This document shows, piece after piece, positions 33,131 to 44,480 of a stretch of 64,000 bases of DNA. This DNA is from Megaleporinus macrocephalus. Taxonomy: Eukaryota > Chordata > Actinopteri > Characiformes > Anostomidae. Position 1 is the stretch's first letter. Every line of letters starts with the position of its first letter. Below the pieces are notes generated by a model. It saw only the letters and a list, made by a program, of their open reading frames with translations. It was not told the origin of the DNA and searched no databases. The translations under genes and the position numbers were made by a program. Where the stretch lies: positions 21,567,723-21,631,722 of the forward strand of contig CM038711.1 in the NCBI GenBank assembly GCA_021613375.1, written 5' to 3'.

Positions 33131-34576
33131 CACTGCTAAAAAATAAAGGAAACACTTAAACAACACAATATAACCCCAAGTAAATCAAACTTCTGTGAAA
33201 TCAAACTGTCCACTTAGGAAGCAACACTGATTGACAATCAATTTCACATGCTGTTGTGCAAATGGAATTGACAACAGGTGAAAATTATTGGCAATTAGCA
33301 AGAAACAATAAAGCAGTGGTTCTGCAGGTGGGACCACAGACCACTTCTCAGTAGCTATGCTTTCTGATGTTTTGGTCACTTTTGAATGTTGGTGCTTTTT
33401 TTCATACTCATAGTAGCATGAGACGGACTCTGCAAGCGACACAAGTGGCTCAGGTAGTGCAGTTCATCCAGGATGGCACATCAATGCCAGCTGTGGCAAG
33501 AAGGTTTGCTGTGTCTGTCAGCGTAGTGTCCAGAGGCTGGAGGCGCTACCAGGATACAGGCCAGTACACCAGGAGACGTGGAGGAGGCCGTATGAGGGCA
33601 ACAACCCAGCAGCAGGACCGCTACCTCCGCCTTTGTGCAAGGAGGAGCAGGAGGAGCACTGCCAGAGCCCTGCAAAATGACCTCTAGCAGGCCACAAATG
33701 TGCATGTGTCTGCACAAACAGTTAGAAACCGAGGATGGTATGAGGGCCCGACTTCCACAGATGGGAATTGGCAAATTCGCCACTGCCGCCCTGTGCTCTT
33801 CACAGAGGAAAGCAGGTTCACATGTGACAGACGTGACAGAGTCTGAAGATGCCGTGGAGAGCGATCTGCTGCCTTCAGCATGACCGGTTTGGCAGTGGGT
33901 CAGTAATAGTGTGGGGTGGCATTTCTTTCATGTGCTCGCCAGAGGTAGCCTGACTGCCATTAGGTACCGAGATGAGATCCTCAGACCCCTTATGAGACCA
34001 TATGCTGGTGTGGTTGGCCATGGGTTCCTCCTAATGCAGGACAATGCTAGACCTCATGTGGCTGTAGAGTGTCAGCAGTTCTTGCAAGATGAAGGCATTG
34101 AAGCTATGGACTGGCCCGCCCGTTCCCCAGACCTGAATCAGATTGAGCACATCTAGGACATCATGTCTCACTCCATCCACCAACGTCACGTTGCACCACA
34201 GACTGTCCAGGAGTTGGCGGATGCTTTAGTCCAGGTCTGGGAGGAGATCCCTCAGGAGACAATCCGCCACCTTATCAGGATCATGCTCAGGGAGGTCATA
34301 CAGGCACGTGGAGGCCACACACAATACTGAGCCTCATTTTGACTTGTTTTAAGGACATTACAAGTTGGATCCACCTGTAGTGAGTTTCTCCACTTTAACT
34401 TCGTGTGTGACTCCAAATCCAGGCCTCCATTGGTTAATAATTTTGATTTCCATTGATGATTTTTATGTGTGATTTTGTTGTCAGCACATTCAATTTTGTA
34501 CAGAACAAAGTATTCCATGATAATATTTAATTTATTCAGATCCCTTTGAGTGTTCCCTCAAATTATTTTTTGAGCA

Positions 34577-34577
<1 letters not shown>
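33131..34577 (+). mobile_element. Tc1-like DNA transposon, near full length, inactive
   Basis: Left end CACTGCTAAAAAATAAAGG and right end TTATTTTTTGAGCAGT are inverted repeats; each is bordered by TA. The 1.45-kb length is normal for Tc1-like elements. The internal transposase is a pseudogene (see 33418-34330). The right TA merges with a long (TA)n tract. Closely similar elements are common in teleosts. Confidence 0.9.
33418..34330 (+). pseudogene. Tc1-like transposase pseudogene
   Basis: Starts [20 protein letters not shown], the N-terminal helix-turn-helix region, with a basic RRRGGGR segment after it. An in-frame TAG ends this part at 33687. The frame changes near 33760-33900, where some sequence seems to be missing. 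The catalytic DDE part is readable from 33911: LMQDNARPHVA holds the second Asp and PARSPDLNQIEH the third acidic region, cut by another TAG at 34154-34156. The original stop is probably at 34328-34330. Confidence 0.88.

Positions 34578-34659
<82 letters not shown>
34578..34659. repeat. (TA)n microsatellite, about 41 units
   Basis: An uninterrupted TA run starting exactly at the right border of the Tc1-like element. Confidence 0.97.
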
Positions 34660-34660
<1 letters not shown>

Positions 34661-34997
34661 TTACTCTTGCTGTGTCTCTCTTCATTTGTTCTAAAGAGGC
34701 AAAGAAGATAACACAGTGGACAGTCTGTCATTTAATTTTTTCTCTGTTTACAGAGCTAATACGCCAAGAAACCTAGTAGATGACAAAACTGACACATTTA
34801 GATAAATGGCAACTAAGGCCTTCACATTTGTGAGCAAGGGTGTAGTATTAGCATGGATGGAGGTCACTTGTTCCCACAAATATCCAACAATTATTGAACT
34901 GTCCTCACCAATAAATTGATCCCCTCCAAAAAAACCCAAAAAAACACCAGATCTGTCAACGTCTCGTTAACCTAGAGGTGCAGAAAAGGTTAAATCA

Positions 34998-36230
34998 CAT
35001 TCTCTATTTGAGTCCTACCTCCCTATAACACCTATGGCTACTGTGATTGGCTGTGCCTTTCCCTGCTGTCACGTGAGACTCTGTAGCTACTTTTGATCGT
35101 TAGCAGCGCCAAAACTAAAAGGAAAACTTTCCAGTCATAGGCGAGCCTCACTGTGCAAGACTCGAGGTGCAACTCAGGTGCAAAGCGAGTGAGGATGGCA
35201 GCGAAAAAGAAAAGGTGGACCTTAATAGGAGCTATTTTTCAAAGAAACGTGTAAGTCATTTAAAGTCTAGTTCACTAATGAAATGAATCCATCATATTAG
35301 CGTTAATGGCGATGCTAGGCTTCGGTGCATACAGCAGGCTAACATCGTCTGTAGCTGCGAATAACATGGTTTAGAAATTAACTGCACAACAAACTGCCAA
35401 CTGTCAGTTCTCTTAAAGTCTCCCAGAGCAACATGTCTAACTTCGGTTAAAACTCTCTATGTCAGAGAAAACTGCAGCCTTGTGCAGAGATATTATTAGC
35501 CTACGTCTGTTAAGTTGACATGTCTAACGTTAGGGTTTTGGTGGCACACAATAACTCTTCATTCTAATAGTACTGACGTGTTCTTTTTTTTTAGACATAA
35601 TAAAGTATCATGAGGAAGTTATGTGCTTTTGCAGGTATTCCACTTTGCAGTGCAGTCAACACAAATTGTTTTAAATATGCACTCACTGTGCAAACATTAC
35701 TCACTGTTTACTGGTTTGAAAGTAGTTTAACTGAGACATTAAGAAAGATTACATTTTTTCTGGGATTGTTACTTTGGTTTTGTGGACCACAGCAGCAGGT
35801 TATGCAGTGTTTCCTTTATAAACCCTGATGTATGAGACCTGTTTCATTTCTTTAGATGTAAATTCGCTGCTTATTGGTTTGACAGTGGCAACACTATCTG
35901 GATGAAGATATGTCTTGTACATTCATTAACACATTGAGAGAATTTTGTTTCTGTGTTTGTTACTTTATTGCTGATGTCAGGGACCTGTTTCATTTGCACT
36001 ATGGCTGAAGTAAACTAAAGTCTAAACTACTTCTTTGTCAGTGATTAGTTTAACATTAATTTGACATTATAAAATGAATTAAATTATGATTTTTTTATTC
36101 AGAATAGTTTAAAAGCATGTAGAATAGCATATGCAGTCCTTTATCAGTTTATCACTGATAGCAAAGAGTAAGCAACAGATTCATATGTCCCCACCAATGT
36201 CAAGAGCAAAACTACGCCCTTGTTTGTTAG
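34998..36230 (+). mobile_element. hAT-like element, copy B (longer interior, left end missing)
   Basis: Matches copy A from TGATTGGCTGTGCCTTTCCC (35042) to TAACGTTAGGG, then resumes at CCCCACCAATGTCAAGAGCA (36188). Between them about 650 bp (35537-36186) has no counterpart in copy A. The left 230 bp of copy A is absent. No transposase frame is recognisable in the extra part. Confidence 0.6.
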
Positions 36231-36443
36231 GGGGCAGATAAGGCTCCACTCTGGCCTCTTTAAAAAAATGTCAAGGTTTTTGTCCATCCTTCCACTGGGA
36301 GAAGACAAGTCAGCACTGTAAGTTTGAAAGAATCACAGTTTATACCTGGATCATGAAAAGTTAAAAATATTGAACTTTACAGGTGTGGAAAAATATCCGA
36401 TTTCTTTTAAAAACTGAAAGCAACTCTCCCAAAAAAAACAAGA
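36231..36443. other. Intergenic sequence
   Basis: Short unrecognised interval between copy B and the duplicated block. Confidence 0.5.
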
Positions 36444-36727
36444 CGTGGACACACTAAATACTTAAATAATTATTTTTAGATGTTGAGGCTTTTGTGCGTT
36501 TTTTTTTTGTTTTTTTTTTTTGTCCCTGATGCTGAAAATGAAGCTGCACTTAACAACCGTTTGACTGGAAATGAAATACCTGAAGGTTGGCCTCTGACTT
36601 TTGCACAGTAGTGCTGACAGGTCCTGAGAGCTACAACCCAAATGATATCTATGGATTCGGATGTAAACAACTGTTCATTTTAACCCCATGTGTGTTGATC
36701 CAGAGGCAGGGCAGCCAGAGAAGAGGA
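36444..36727 (+). repeat. Duplicated block, probable source copy
   Basis: Begins CGTGGACACACTAAATACTT and ends CAGCCAGAGAAGAGGA. Nearly identical, in the same orientation, to 38756-39033. It has no terminal inverted repeat and no flanking direct repeat. Its repeat-free character suggests it could be a regulatory element. Confidence 0.9.
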
Positions 36728-38718
36728 GAAGCTTAGTGGCGGCGTTGGTGTTCAGCTCAGGCCCCTGCCCCACTAATCCCTCTGAGGGCATCCATCGCTG
36801 AGCTCTCCCCACGATCGATACACAATGCATCAAAGGTTAGGGAGGAGGTGGTCCCGTTCTTTGAAGCCCTGTGCATGTGTGTGTGTGGAAAGAGCTGGAT
36901 TTGCTGAGCTAACACGACTCAGAAAAGTCTCCTTTTGATTGAGCTTGTTTGGTCAGAGCTGGGGAACTGCTTGTGTTTGCTGAGGAGCTTCTGAAGAAGA
37001 GCAGAATGTTACCCCTCGCTCCTCCTTCCCCGCTCCTCCTAAGGGGTGCATGGACAGCACCAGTGAGTTCAGCTAACATGACTCATTCCATACTCCCAGC
37101 CAGCTCCAATATTTATCTAATATCATGTGAGCCAGGGCTTGTTGAGAACAGTTAAAAAGCAAGAAAACGTTTCTCAACAAGGATGTAAAAGGGTGCTGTG
37201 TTTCGTTGTGCAGAGTGCAAACAAACCAGGTAATTATGTGCAGAGATGGAGAGCACTGATAACTAACAATGAGCTGATTGTTGGGCAGACTTTATGGTAT
37301 GTTGGATATGGTGCTCATATAAGCAATATTTTATCATTATTATTTTTTGCTGTGTGTCAGTAGGCTTAAGCTTCTGTACTTTGTGTATGTATGTATTTTG
37401 TTGGGGTGCAAAGCACAATATACTAATCCAGTTGTTTATTTTGGGGTGACAATGAGGCCAACAAATTCAATAAAGACTACATCCAGGGGTGGAAAAAATA
37501 AGTAATTAAAAATAAATTAGTTTATGCATTAACACATTCTCCTATTTTCTTAATCCACCTGCAGCAGTGCAGGCTGAAGTCCAGCTGCATTGTGTTGCAG
37601 TGATAGAATTATACCCATCTTTTTCAAACACAGCCTTTCAGTTGCTTTTAAAGTGTTATCTTCTGCAGACAGTTCTGGATGGTGCTCAGGGGAGAGTTTA
37701 GATCAATTAATGAGCAGCAAACTAACAAAACCAATAGCAAAGTGGAATTTGAGTTGGAACCATTGATTGTATACATGATATATGGTATATACAGTTACTG
37801 CTGTAGTGTTAATCAGTGATTAAAAACTCACTATGTATATCATGTAGAATTATCATGTTGAAATTAATGTGAACCCTGCACTAAATCTTGTTTTATGCAC
37901 TCGTATAGCAAATTGCACTGCTGTTTCAAAGGATAACAATCTGTGTTTACAGTCATCTTTGTGCATATAAAACAAATGCAATAAATTCCCAATAAATTTG
38001 AATAAATAATGGCTGAATGGTTCCAATGAACAAAATTGTGTTTATTTAAAAACTATCCACATCAATTAGTTTTTGCAGTGTATTGATATAAGCAAATTCA
38101 AAATTTTATGTTTAATATTTATTTTTACTTTTGTATTTTTTTGAGTATGTTTACATGTCAGATTTTGACACAGTACCTGTACTTTCACTTGAAGGCAAAG
38201 TATACAGTTCTGGAGAACAACTGTTCATAGTTGAACTCAACTGCAAAACAAATACACCACTCCCTTCCATGGCAAATTCATGGACGCACAATTCCAAAGC
38301 AAACGACACTGGGCTGGCAAACTTGTTTTTTTTAGATCTTCATGGCCATAAAACCCTTCGCAAACATTACATGTACAAAAGATTTTTAACATTAGAGTGA
38401 GCAACGACACAGCAATCAATGTAACTACTGTGTGCGAGGTTGTGTGTTAGTTGTGTGTTGTAATGGTAAACTGTTAGTAAACATTGGAAATGCTTGGAGT
38501 TCTGCATGTAGCCCCTCCTCTTCCCCTGTACTATGCATGAGCATGAATGGCCCCTGTTACTTATTGCCAAGCCACTTTGTTTTTTTCTTTTTTACTGGGT
38601 TAGTGAGGGGCATTTACTGACCAAAAGTGTCCTGGATTTAAATTGTATACTGTGCCTTTAAGTAGTGATTCTCTAACCTTTTGCCACATCAACTACAACA
38701 GGTGAGAGTTTGTGTGGA
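36728..38718. other. Intergenic sequence between the duplicated blocks
   Basis: Mixed sequence with one GTGTGTGTG stretch near 36876. Short unsupported frames only. Confidence 0.5.
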
Positions 38719-39068
38719 ATAATACGTTTTTCTGTTCATTGATAATATATGATAGCGTGGACACACTAAATACTTAAATTAATCACTTTTTAGATGTTAA
38801 GGCTTTTGTGGTTAAGTTTTTTTTTCTCCATGATGCTGAAAAAATGAAGTTGTACTTAAGAACCGTTTGACTGGAAATGAAATACCTGAAGGTTGGCCTC
38901 TGACTTTTGCACAGTAGCGCTGACAGTTCCTGAGAGCTAAAACCCAAATGACATCTATGGATTCGGATGTAAACAACTGTTCATTTTAACCCCATGTGTG
39001 TTGATCCAGATGCAGGGCAGCCAGAGAAGAGGATAATAAGTTTTTCTGTTCATTGATAATATATGATA
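38719..39068 (+). repeat. Inserted second copy with 36-bp flanking direct repeats
   Basis: Copy at 38756-39033 (278 bp) of the block at 36444-36727, with small indels in T and A runs and scattered substitutions. It is enclosed by direct repeats at 38719-38754 and 39033-39068 that share GTTTTTCTGTTCATTGATAA and differ at one of 36 positions. The right repeat shares its first base with the end of the copy. Confidence 0.93.
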
Positions 39069-41879
39069 ATACATACGAATAGCAATAACTATGGCTGAAG
39101 ACCTTATTTTCCACTTTTTCACTAGTCTTTACTGTCCAGTGCTAATTAGCAGTGAATATATATTGTACAGTGTTTTATACAGTTTATTTATTGCCTGCTG
39201 GTCTGCTACCATTATCAACATTAAATGTTGCACCGCATCCTAAAGTAACTATATTTTCCTCCTCTCTCAACAGATCACATGTCTGTGATGACAGAGATGC
39301 CAGTAAAGCTGACATTAATTTAGACTTTTGGCCTGTTTATCAGAACTGAGATTAGTTTTAATACAGCTACAGTTCAATATTACCAAACCAACTTGCAAAG
39401 TTAAACAGCAATCTTTTTATCTGACTCACAGCCATTTTAGTCATTATTTCCCACAATACCTAGACTCCAAACATGCTACAATCAGGATAGCTTTTCAGAG
39501 GTGAAGTTATCAGCATATATATATATATATATATATAGGCAGGAAAATTTGTCCCACATCATCGTCTATCTCACTTTTAAACCACCTTACAATTAGAAAA
39601 CATTACACGATTAATCTTTAACTAATTTACTCTGTCCTGATAAAACAGCATGAATATTTCCCCATGCTAAATGGCCTCCATCCTTCCCCTCAGCAATAGC
39701 ACAGATTTTTCACATGCTGGGAAAAAAACCGCTGACATCTCCCTCTGTTGCCTCCAACGGCAGAAGCCTAGGCGGCTGTTCTGTTCTGCTCTCTCCCTCT
39801 CCCTCTCCCTCTCCCTCTCTCTCTCATTTGCATTATATGTGCTTCATTTAGCTTACATGGCTGAGTGGAAGTATAACCCGAGGCAATTCAAACACGGTGT
39901 GAACGAGAGCCGGAAGCAGACGCTAGGCTGCTCACGTCCAGCAGATGGCAGCACATGCCTCTGCGCACAGCTGCGGCTCATCTCCCCCTCTGCTGGTGGC
40001 AGTCCAGCAGCTCCATGAGCCGTGCTAGGCCTGTGCAGGCTCAATTGCTAGAGCTAAATGAGTCGCCCCGCACAAAAGGAGGACCGCTCTTTAGGCGAAA
40101 CGGATCCAGAAATCCTCTTCTGTCGGGAATGCGATTTGAGCAAGTGTTCTGCTGAGATTATCCGACAAGTGAAGGGAAATGAGAGCTAATGCTAACGAGC
40201 AAATTCTCCACCCCTCTTGGTCCTCGTCCTTGTAAACCCCCCCCGCTGCCCTTCCTCGCCTAGCAGCTACTGCTGCGAGGAAAAGCCCTGATAAAAGTAA
40301 ACGTTAGCACTGTAGCATGGTAAATACTGTAAGGCACCCATCCATCTTTCTGGTGTCTTCTTTCTTTACTCTTTCAGGCCTCCATCATTAGCTCTGCTCT
40401 TCTCCTGGTCTTCATTAGCAGTGTGGCTCTAGTGCAGCCTGCCGCTCGCCTGGCCTGTTATCTCAATGATGTTCTAATGCTAGTCAAACATTAGTGTGAA
40501 TGGCTGGGCTCAATAGAGGCAGTGTTAGCCAGGAGAGTCAATATTAGCAGAGTACACAGACCAGGGTTAGGGCTGGAGGAGGGTGGGGAAGGAGATTAGT
40601 GTGTATGTGTCTATTTGTGTGTGTGCGTATATGAAAGAGAAAGACAAGTGACTTGATCCTAAGGGCCTCCAATGAACCTTGACCGCTCATGGCAGCAGCG
40701 ACAATAAACGTGTCGAGAGACGTGGAGGTCCTCCAAAACAGCTTTTCACTACTGTCTTAATCGTGTATGTTTACGCACGGCTATCAGTAAGCCCAGGGAT
40801 TATACGTACTATCTTCTCAGGGCTGTAGGAGGAGGCTGGTTCATCAGAGGCCACAAACCACTGACCCGAGATCAGCTTCCTTGTCATTCAGTCACAGCGG
40901 CAAGTGAATCACTGGTTCCACACCCAGCACCCCTCCTATGCGGCCATATCAACACATCCACTACCCAGTCATGGCTGCTTTATACGTGCAGAGCTGAGCA
41001 AACAGTTCATGTGGGAGAATCAACAGTGGCTGTCACGTGAACCCCCTACTACTCCCCACCCCCTTACAAATACTGAAGTCTTTCAGCGTGAATCATAACA
41101 CAGCATTGAACTGATTGTGCAGGGTGAATACTTCAATAACAACAGGAGGTTGACTAATGTTTGACTTGCGTCTCATTACAGAACATGAATAAAGGGCAAA
41201 AGATTGACTACTCCATGACAGTGTCACACTGTTTAGACGAGGCTTGCTAACCTGTCTGTTTAAATCTATAGGCCTCCCTGGCAAACAAACAAAAGACTAA
41301 TATTGACCGTCTGGGAACAGGGCTCGGCTCAGCATTATATACCCCTGTAGCAATTTCCTCAAGGCCTTGGGACACTGTCAACACGCCAGCAAAAGAAAAT
41401 ATTTTTCCTTACTCATGGCCCAAGCGTGAACAATTTGTGCTGATATGCTGAAGTCGGAGAAGGCTCATTGGAACAATGGGTCTGTCTATATGAAACTAGA
41501 CCGGACTTGAACCGCACCAGCGGTACTAGCTTAAATTTCAAAACAACCGGGCCGTTAGCAGCATCAACAGGCATTGTTCTTTGCCTTTTTGCTGCTTTTG
41601 TGTGCGGTTTGAGTTGCCTGATACAGATCAACGGGCTTAACATCTGAGGTGACTGTCAGGTTCAAACCTCCTTAGTTAAGCTTTGGACTGTGGGCTATGC
41701 TTAAAACAAAAACAAAAAACAAAAACACAACAAAACAAGGGAAGGCCGAGCATCGTAGGAGATCACCAATGAACTCAACCCCCTGCTCCCCACTCCCAAG
41801 CCAACACTGTCAGCACAACACAAACTCCTTTTGATGTGGCAACACACTGCTCCAATTCAGATCTGCTGACATGTGAAAA
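39069..41879. other. Intergenic sequence, partly regulatory-looking
   Basis: AT-rich to 39650. From about 39660 to 40500 the DNA is GC-richer and repeat-poor, with CTTCATTAGCAGTGTGG and TAGTCAAACATTAGTG. It includes a short (TA)n near 39517-39536 and the CTCTCC tract listed separately. No gene was recognised. Confidence 0.4.
39791..39825. repeat. (CTCTCC)n hexanucleotide tract
   Basis: CTCTCC units passing into a plain CT run. Confidence 0.85.
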
Positions 41880-42889
41880 AAGGCAGCATTAGCTAATGCA
41901 CTCCTTAAACACCATAATCGCTCTTTCCTCCCTACTGTTAATGAATGCTAATTAGAACTCTTGCATTTTTACCCCCCTCCCTCCTCCACTTCGTGTTAGC
42001 TGGCTGCCTCTCTAATGTGCCGTATTGTTCCTCCTCTCTCTACAGCTCAGCTCCAGAGCTGCTTTGCCAGCCATTAAAGTCAGCTAATCCACATGTCTCC
42101 ACCACTGCCAGCTACGCAAGCCCCTAACAGCCTAGCCACAAAATGGTGTATTTCCTCATTCATTTGATCTGTGGGTCCCCTCCTCCTCCTCCTCCTCCTG
42201 GTAAAGTGTGGGTGGCATTGTGGCAAGGTTGATGCAGGTTTCTCCATACCTGGCCCTGAGGGTGGTTGGCACATTTTTATGTGTGTACTGTTTAAACAGG
42301 GTGGAGAGAACACCACTGGCTCCTCACAACCACAGGTAGGCCCCAGAGTATGATTAAAGGCTGGCGTGTCTGTCTGAACCTCTCAAAGACTGTATTCTTA
42401 TGTAGAGAGAAAGACAAATAGACAATAGACAAATCCAAATGGACAAACATGTCCACCTAGCATTTTGTTGCACATCAATTAAAGTGCCAGCTGCCAGAGA
42501 TATACATGAGTCGCTTCTTACGAGCTTCAAGGCTTTTAGCGATGCTAAAAACTAAAAAATCTCCTACTAGAACCACTAAAAACCTGCGAGATTCAACATG
42601 GATTTGAATACAAAGGTTATTTGGTCTGGAATTTGTTAAGCTAGTATGCTAGCTATTGGTATAGCACATCCAGCTAAATGTAGACTGTAATTCACCAATT
42701 TTTTTAAGCTGAAGGCTTCAGCACAAGACCTACAGCACTAGCTACATATGTCCAGACTAGCCAACTGCCTCAATTACGAAAAAGGCAGGAAACAAGAAGA
42801 AAAGATATAATAAATTGATTTAACCACATCAACTAAACTTAAATTTTTATTTTTGAATGTATTTTGAATGTTTGTCTTTATAACAGCTG
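41880..42889. other. Intergenic sequence with TAAT-rich start
   Basis: 41885-42000 contains GCATTAGCTAATGCAC, a 16-bp near-palindrome, and GAATGCTAATTAGAAC, both homeodomain-like. A TCC run lies at 42180-42199. Otherwise nothing was recognised. Confidence 0.35.
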
Positions 42890-43010
42890 ACACTCTTTGC
42901 AGGAATTGTTTGTAAGTTTTAAAGGAATGATGTTTAAAGGTTTGGACTTTGGTGGTTGTCAGGCCATTGTTTGGAGAATTCCAGTAACTTCTCTCTTTTT
43001 TCTGCAAACT
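42890..43010. repeat. Dispersed repeat fragment, paired with 44085-44480
   Basis: The block CCATTGTTTGGAGAATTCCA followed by GTAACTTCTCTCTTTTT matches CTATTGTTCAGAGAACTCCA followed by GCAGCTTCTCTCTTTTT at 44146. Unclassified fish repeat. Confidence 0.5.
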
Positions 43011-44084
43011 ACACACTAGCCAAGTGATTCAAACTGTTTTGCATTTCTTTCTTTAAAACACCATGTTTACTGTGTGTAGTGCTTCATTTTGTCCATCAGA
43101 TTGAAGCTTTCAGTAATGAAAGGCCTATTATTTGAAGCTGTATTGAACCTGATGTTACTGTAGGTGAAAAGCATCGCAGTACTGCTCATGTCTAGCACAA
43201 AAGCTGAAAAAGAAAAGTGAAACATGTAAGGTTGGAAACAAACTGTCCTGATGGAATCAGTTTTATAGAGTTTTTTCAGCTTTTGCAAGTGCTGAAATTT
43301 TATTACAGGGAGAATCTAAATATTTTCCTTTCCGGGATGATGCAATATGTTAGCAAAGTGCTGTACTCACAATAATAGATATATTAAATCTTGTAAATAG
43401 TTGTGACTGTCGGCGGATATGCTGTTTTGTACTCAGCTGTGGGGCTGGTTAGTAGTGCAGTTCAAGTGTGTGGCTATTGATGACCTGCCTGCTATCTTGA
43501 CTATTCATCCAGCGCTGGATGACAGTGTTCTACTGCTGCTGGTTAAATAAAAGAGCTTTCATCTTCTTCTTCATGCCTTCTTCATTTGGGGTCAGAATTG
43601 GGATTTTACAGCTGAGATACAAGAGCTCAAGCAGGAGATCGAAGGACTTGGGTGGCAAAGAAGAACAATTTGCCACACATTACCCAGCAGCAAGTTCATA
43701 TGTATCTGTGTAGACATTTTCTGAATGTGTAAACATTCAGTCTTGCTAAACTAGCCTACTTTAATTGGCATGGCAGTGTTGTTTGTGTCTGAACAGGGAA
43801 AGAAAATTTAGTCTTCTGTGTGTGGGGTTAGCCACTGTGCCTTTATAGTGCAAATGTCAGCCTTCATTTGTTTAATAAGTTATTTATTTTTCAGTGCCAG
43901 GAAAAAATTACAAATGATATATTTAACAGAGAAGTAGAAAAATGCATCACTTTGTTAAATATTCTGCCTTTACTCTTTTATTTTTTCTACTTTACTCTTC
44001 TACTTCTAAAGGTATGCTGACACGTATATTTTTTGACAGTTCAAAAGTTCTGTCTTAAAAGTTGGTTCATTTTTTTTTCTTCTC
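43011..44084. other. Intergenic sequence
   Basis: No gene or RNA recognised. Confidence 0.5.
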
Positions 44085-44480
44085 CCAGTCCAAAGTATTT
44101 CATGTTCACTGGTGTTTGAACTCCTGGACTCTGGTAGTGGTAAGTCTATTGTTCAGAGAACTCCAGCAGCTTCTCTCTTTTTCTCACAAGTTTCCTTTTC
44201 TAAGTAACGGCTTCTTGGCAGCTACACATGTTTTCAGACACATAGTGATGAGGCGTCTTCTCACAGTGGAAGGATGGACAGAAACACCTGTGGATTTTTT
44301 GAAATCTGAAGTTAAGAGTGGAGATTGATTTTCTCCTCTCTCTCAAAGATGAAAGCTTTAAGTATTGTTTATCTGATGGTGACAGTTTTGGTGCTCTACC
44401 AGGTCTGGCGTGGCTGCAAAGGGTTTCTCCAAATCTTTTATGTATTTTGGAAACTCATTATACTTTGACTTTCTCTTTCC
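44085..44480. repeat. Dispersed repeat, longer copy
   Basis: Contains the block shared with 42890-43010, then GTGATGAGGCGTCTTCTCAC and GAAACACCTGTGGATTTTTT, phrases I know from a DNA-transposon-like fish repeat. Class uncertain. Confidence 0.45.
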
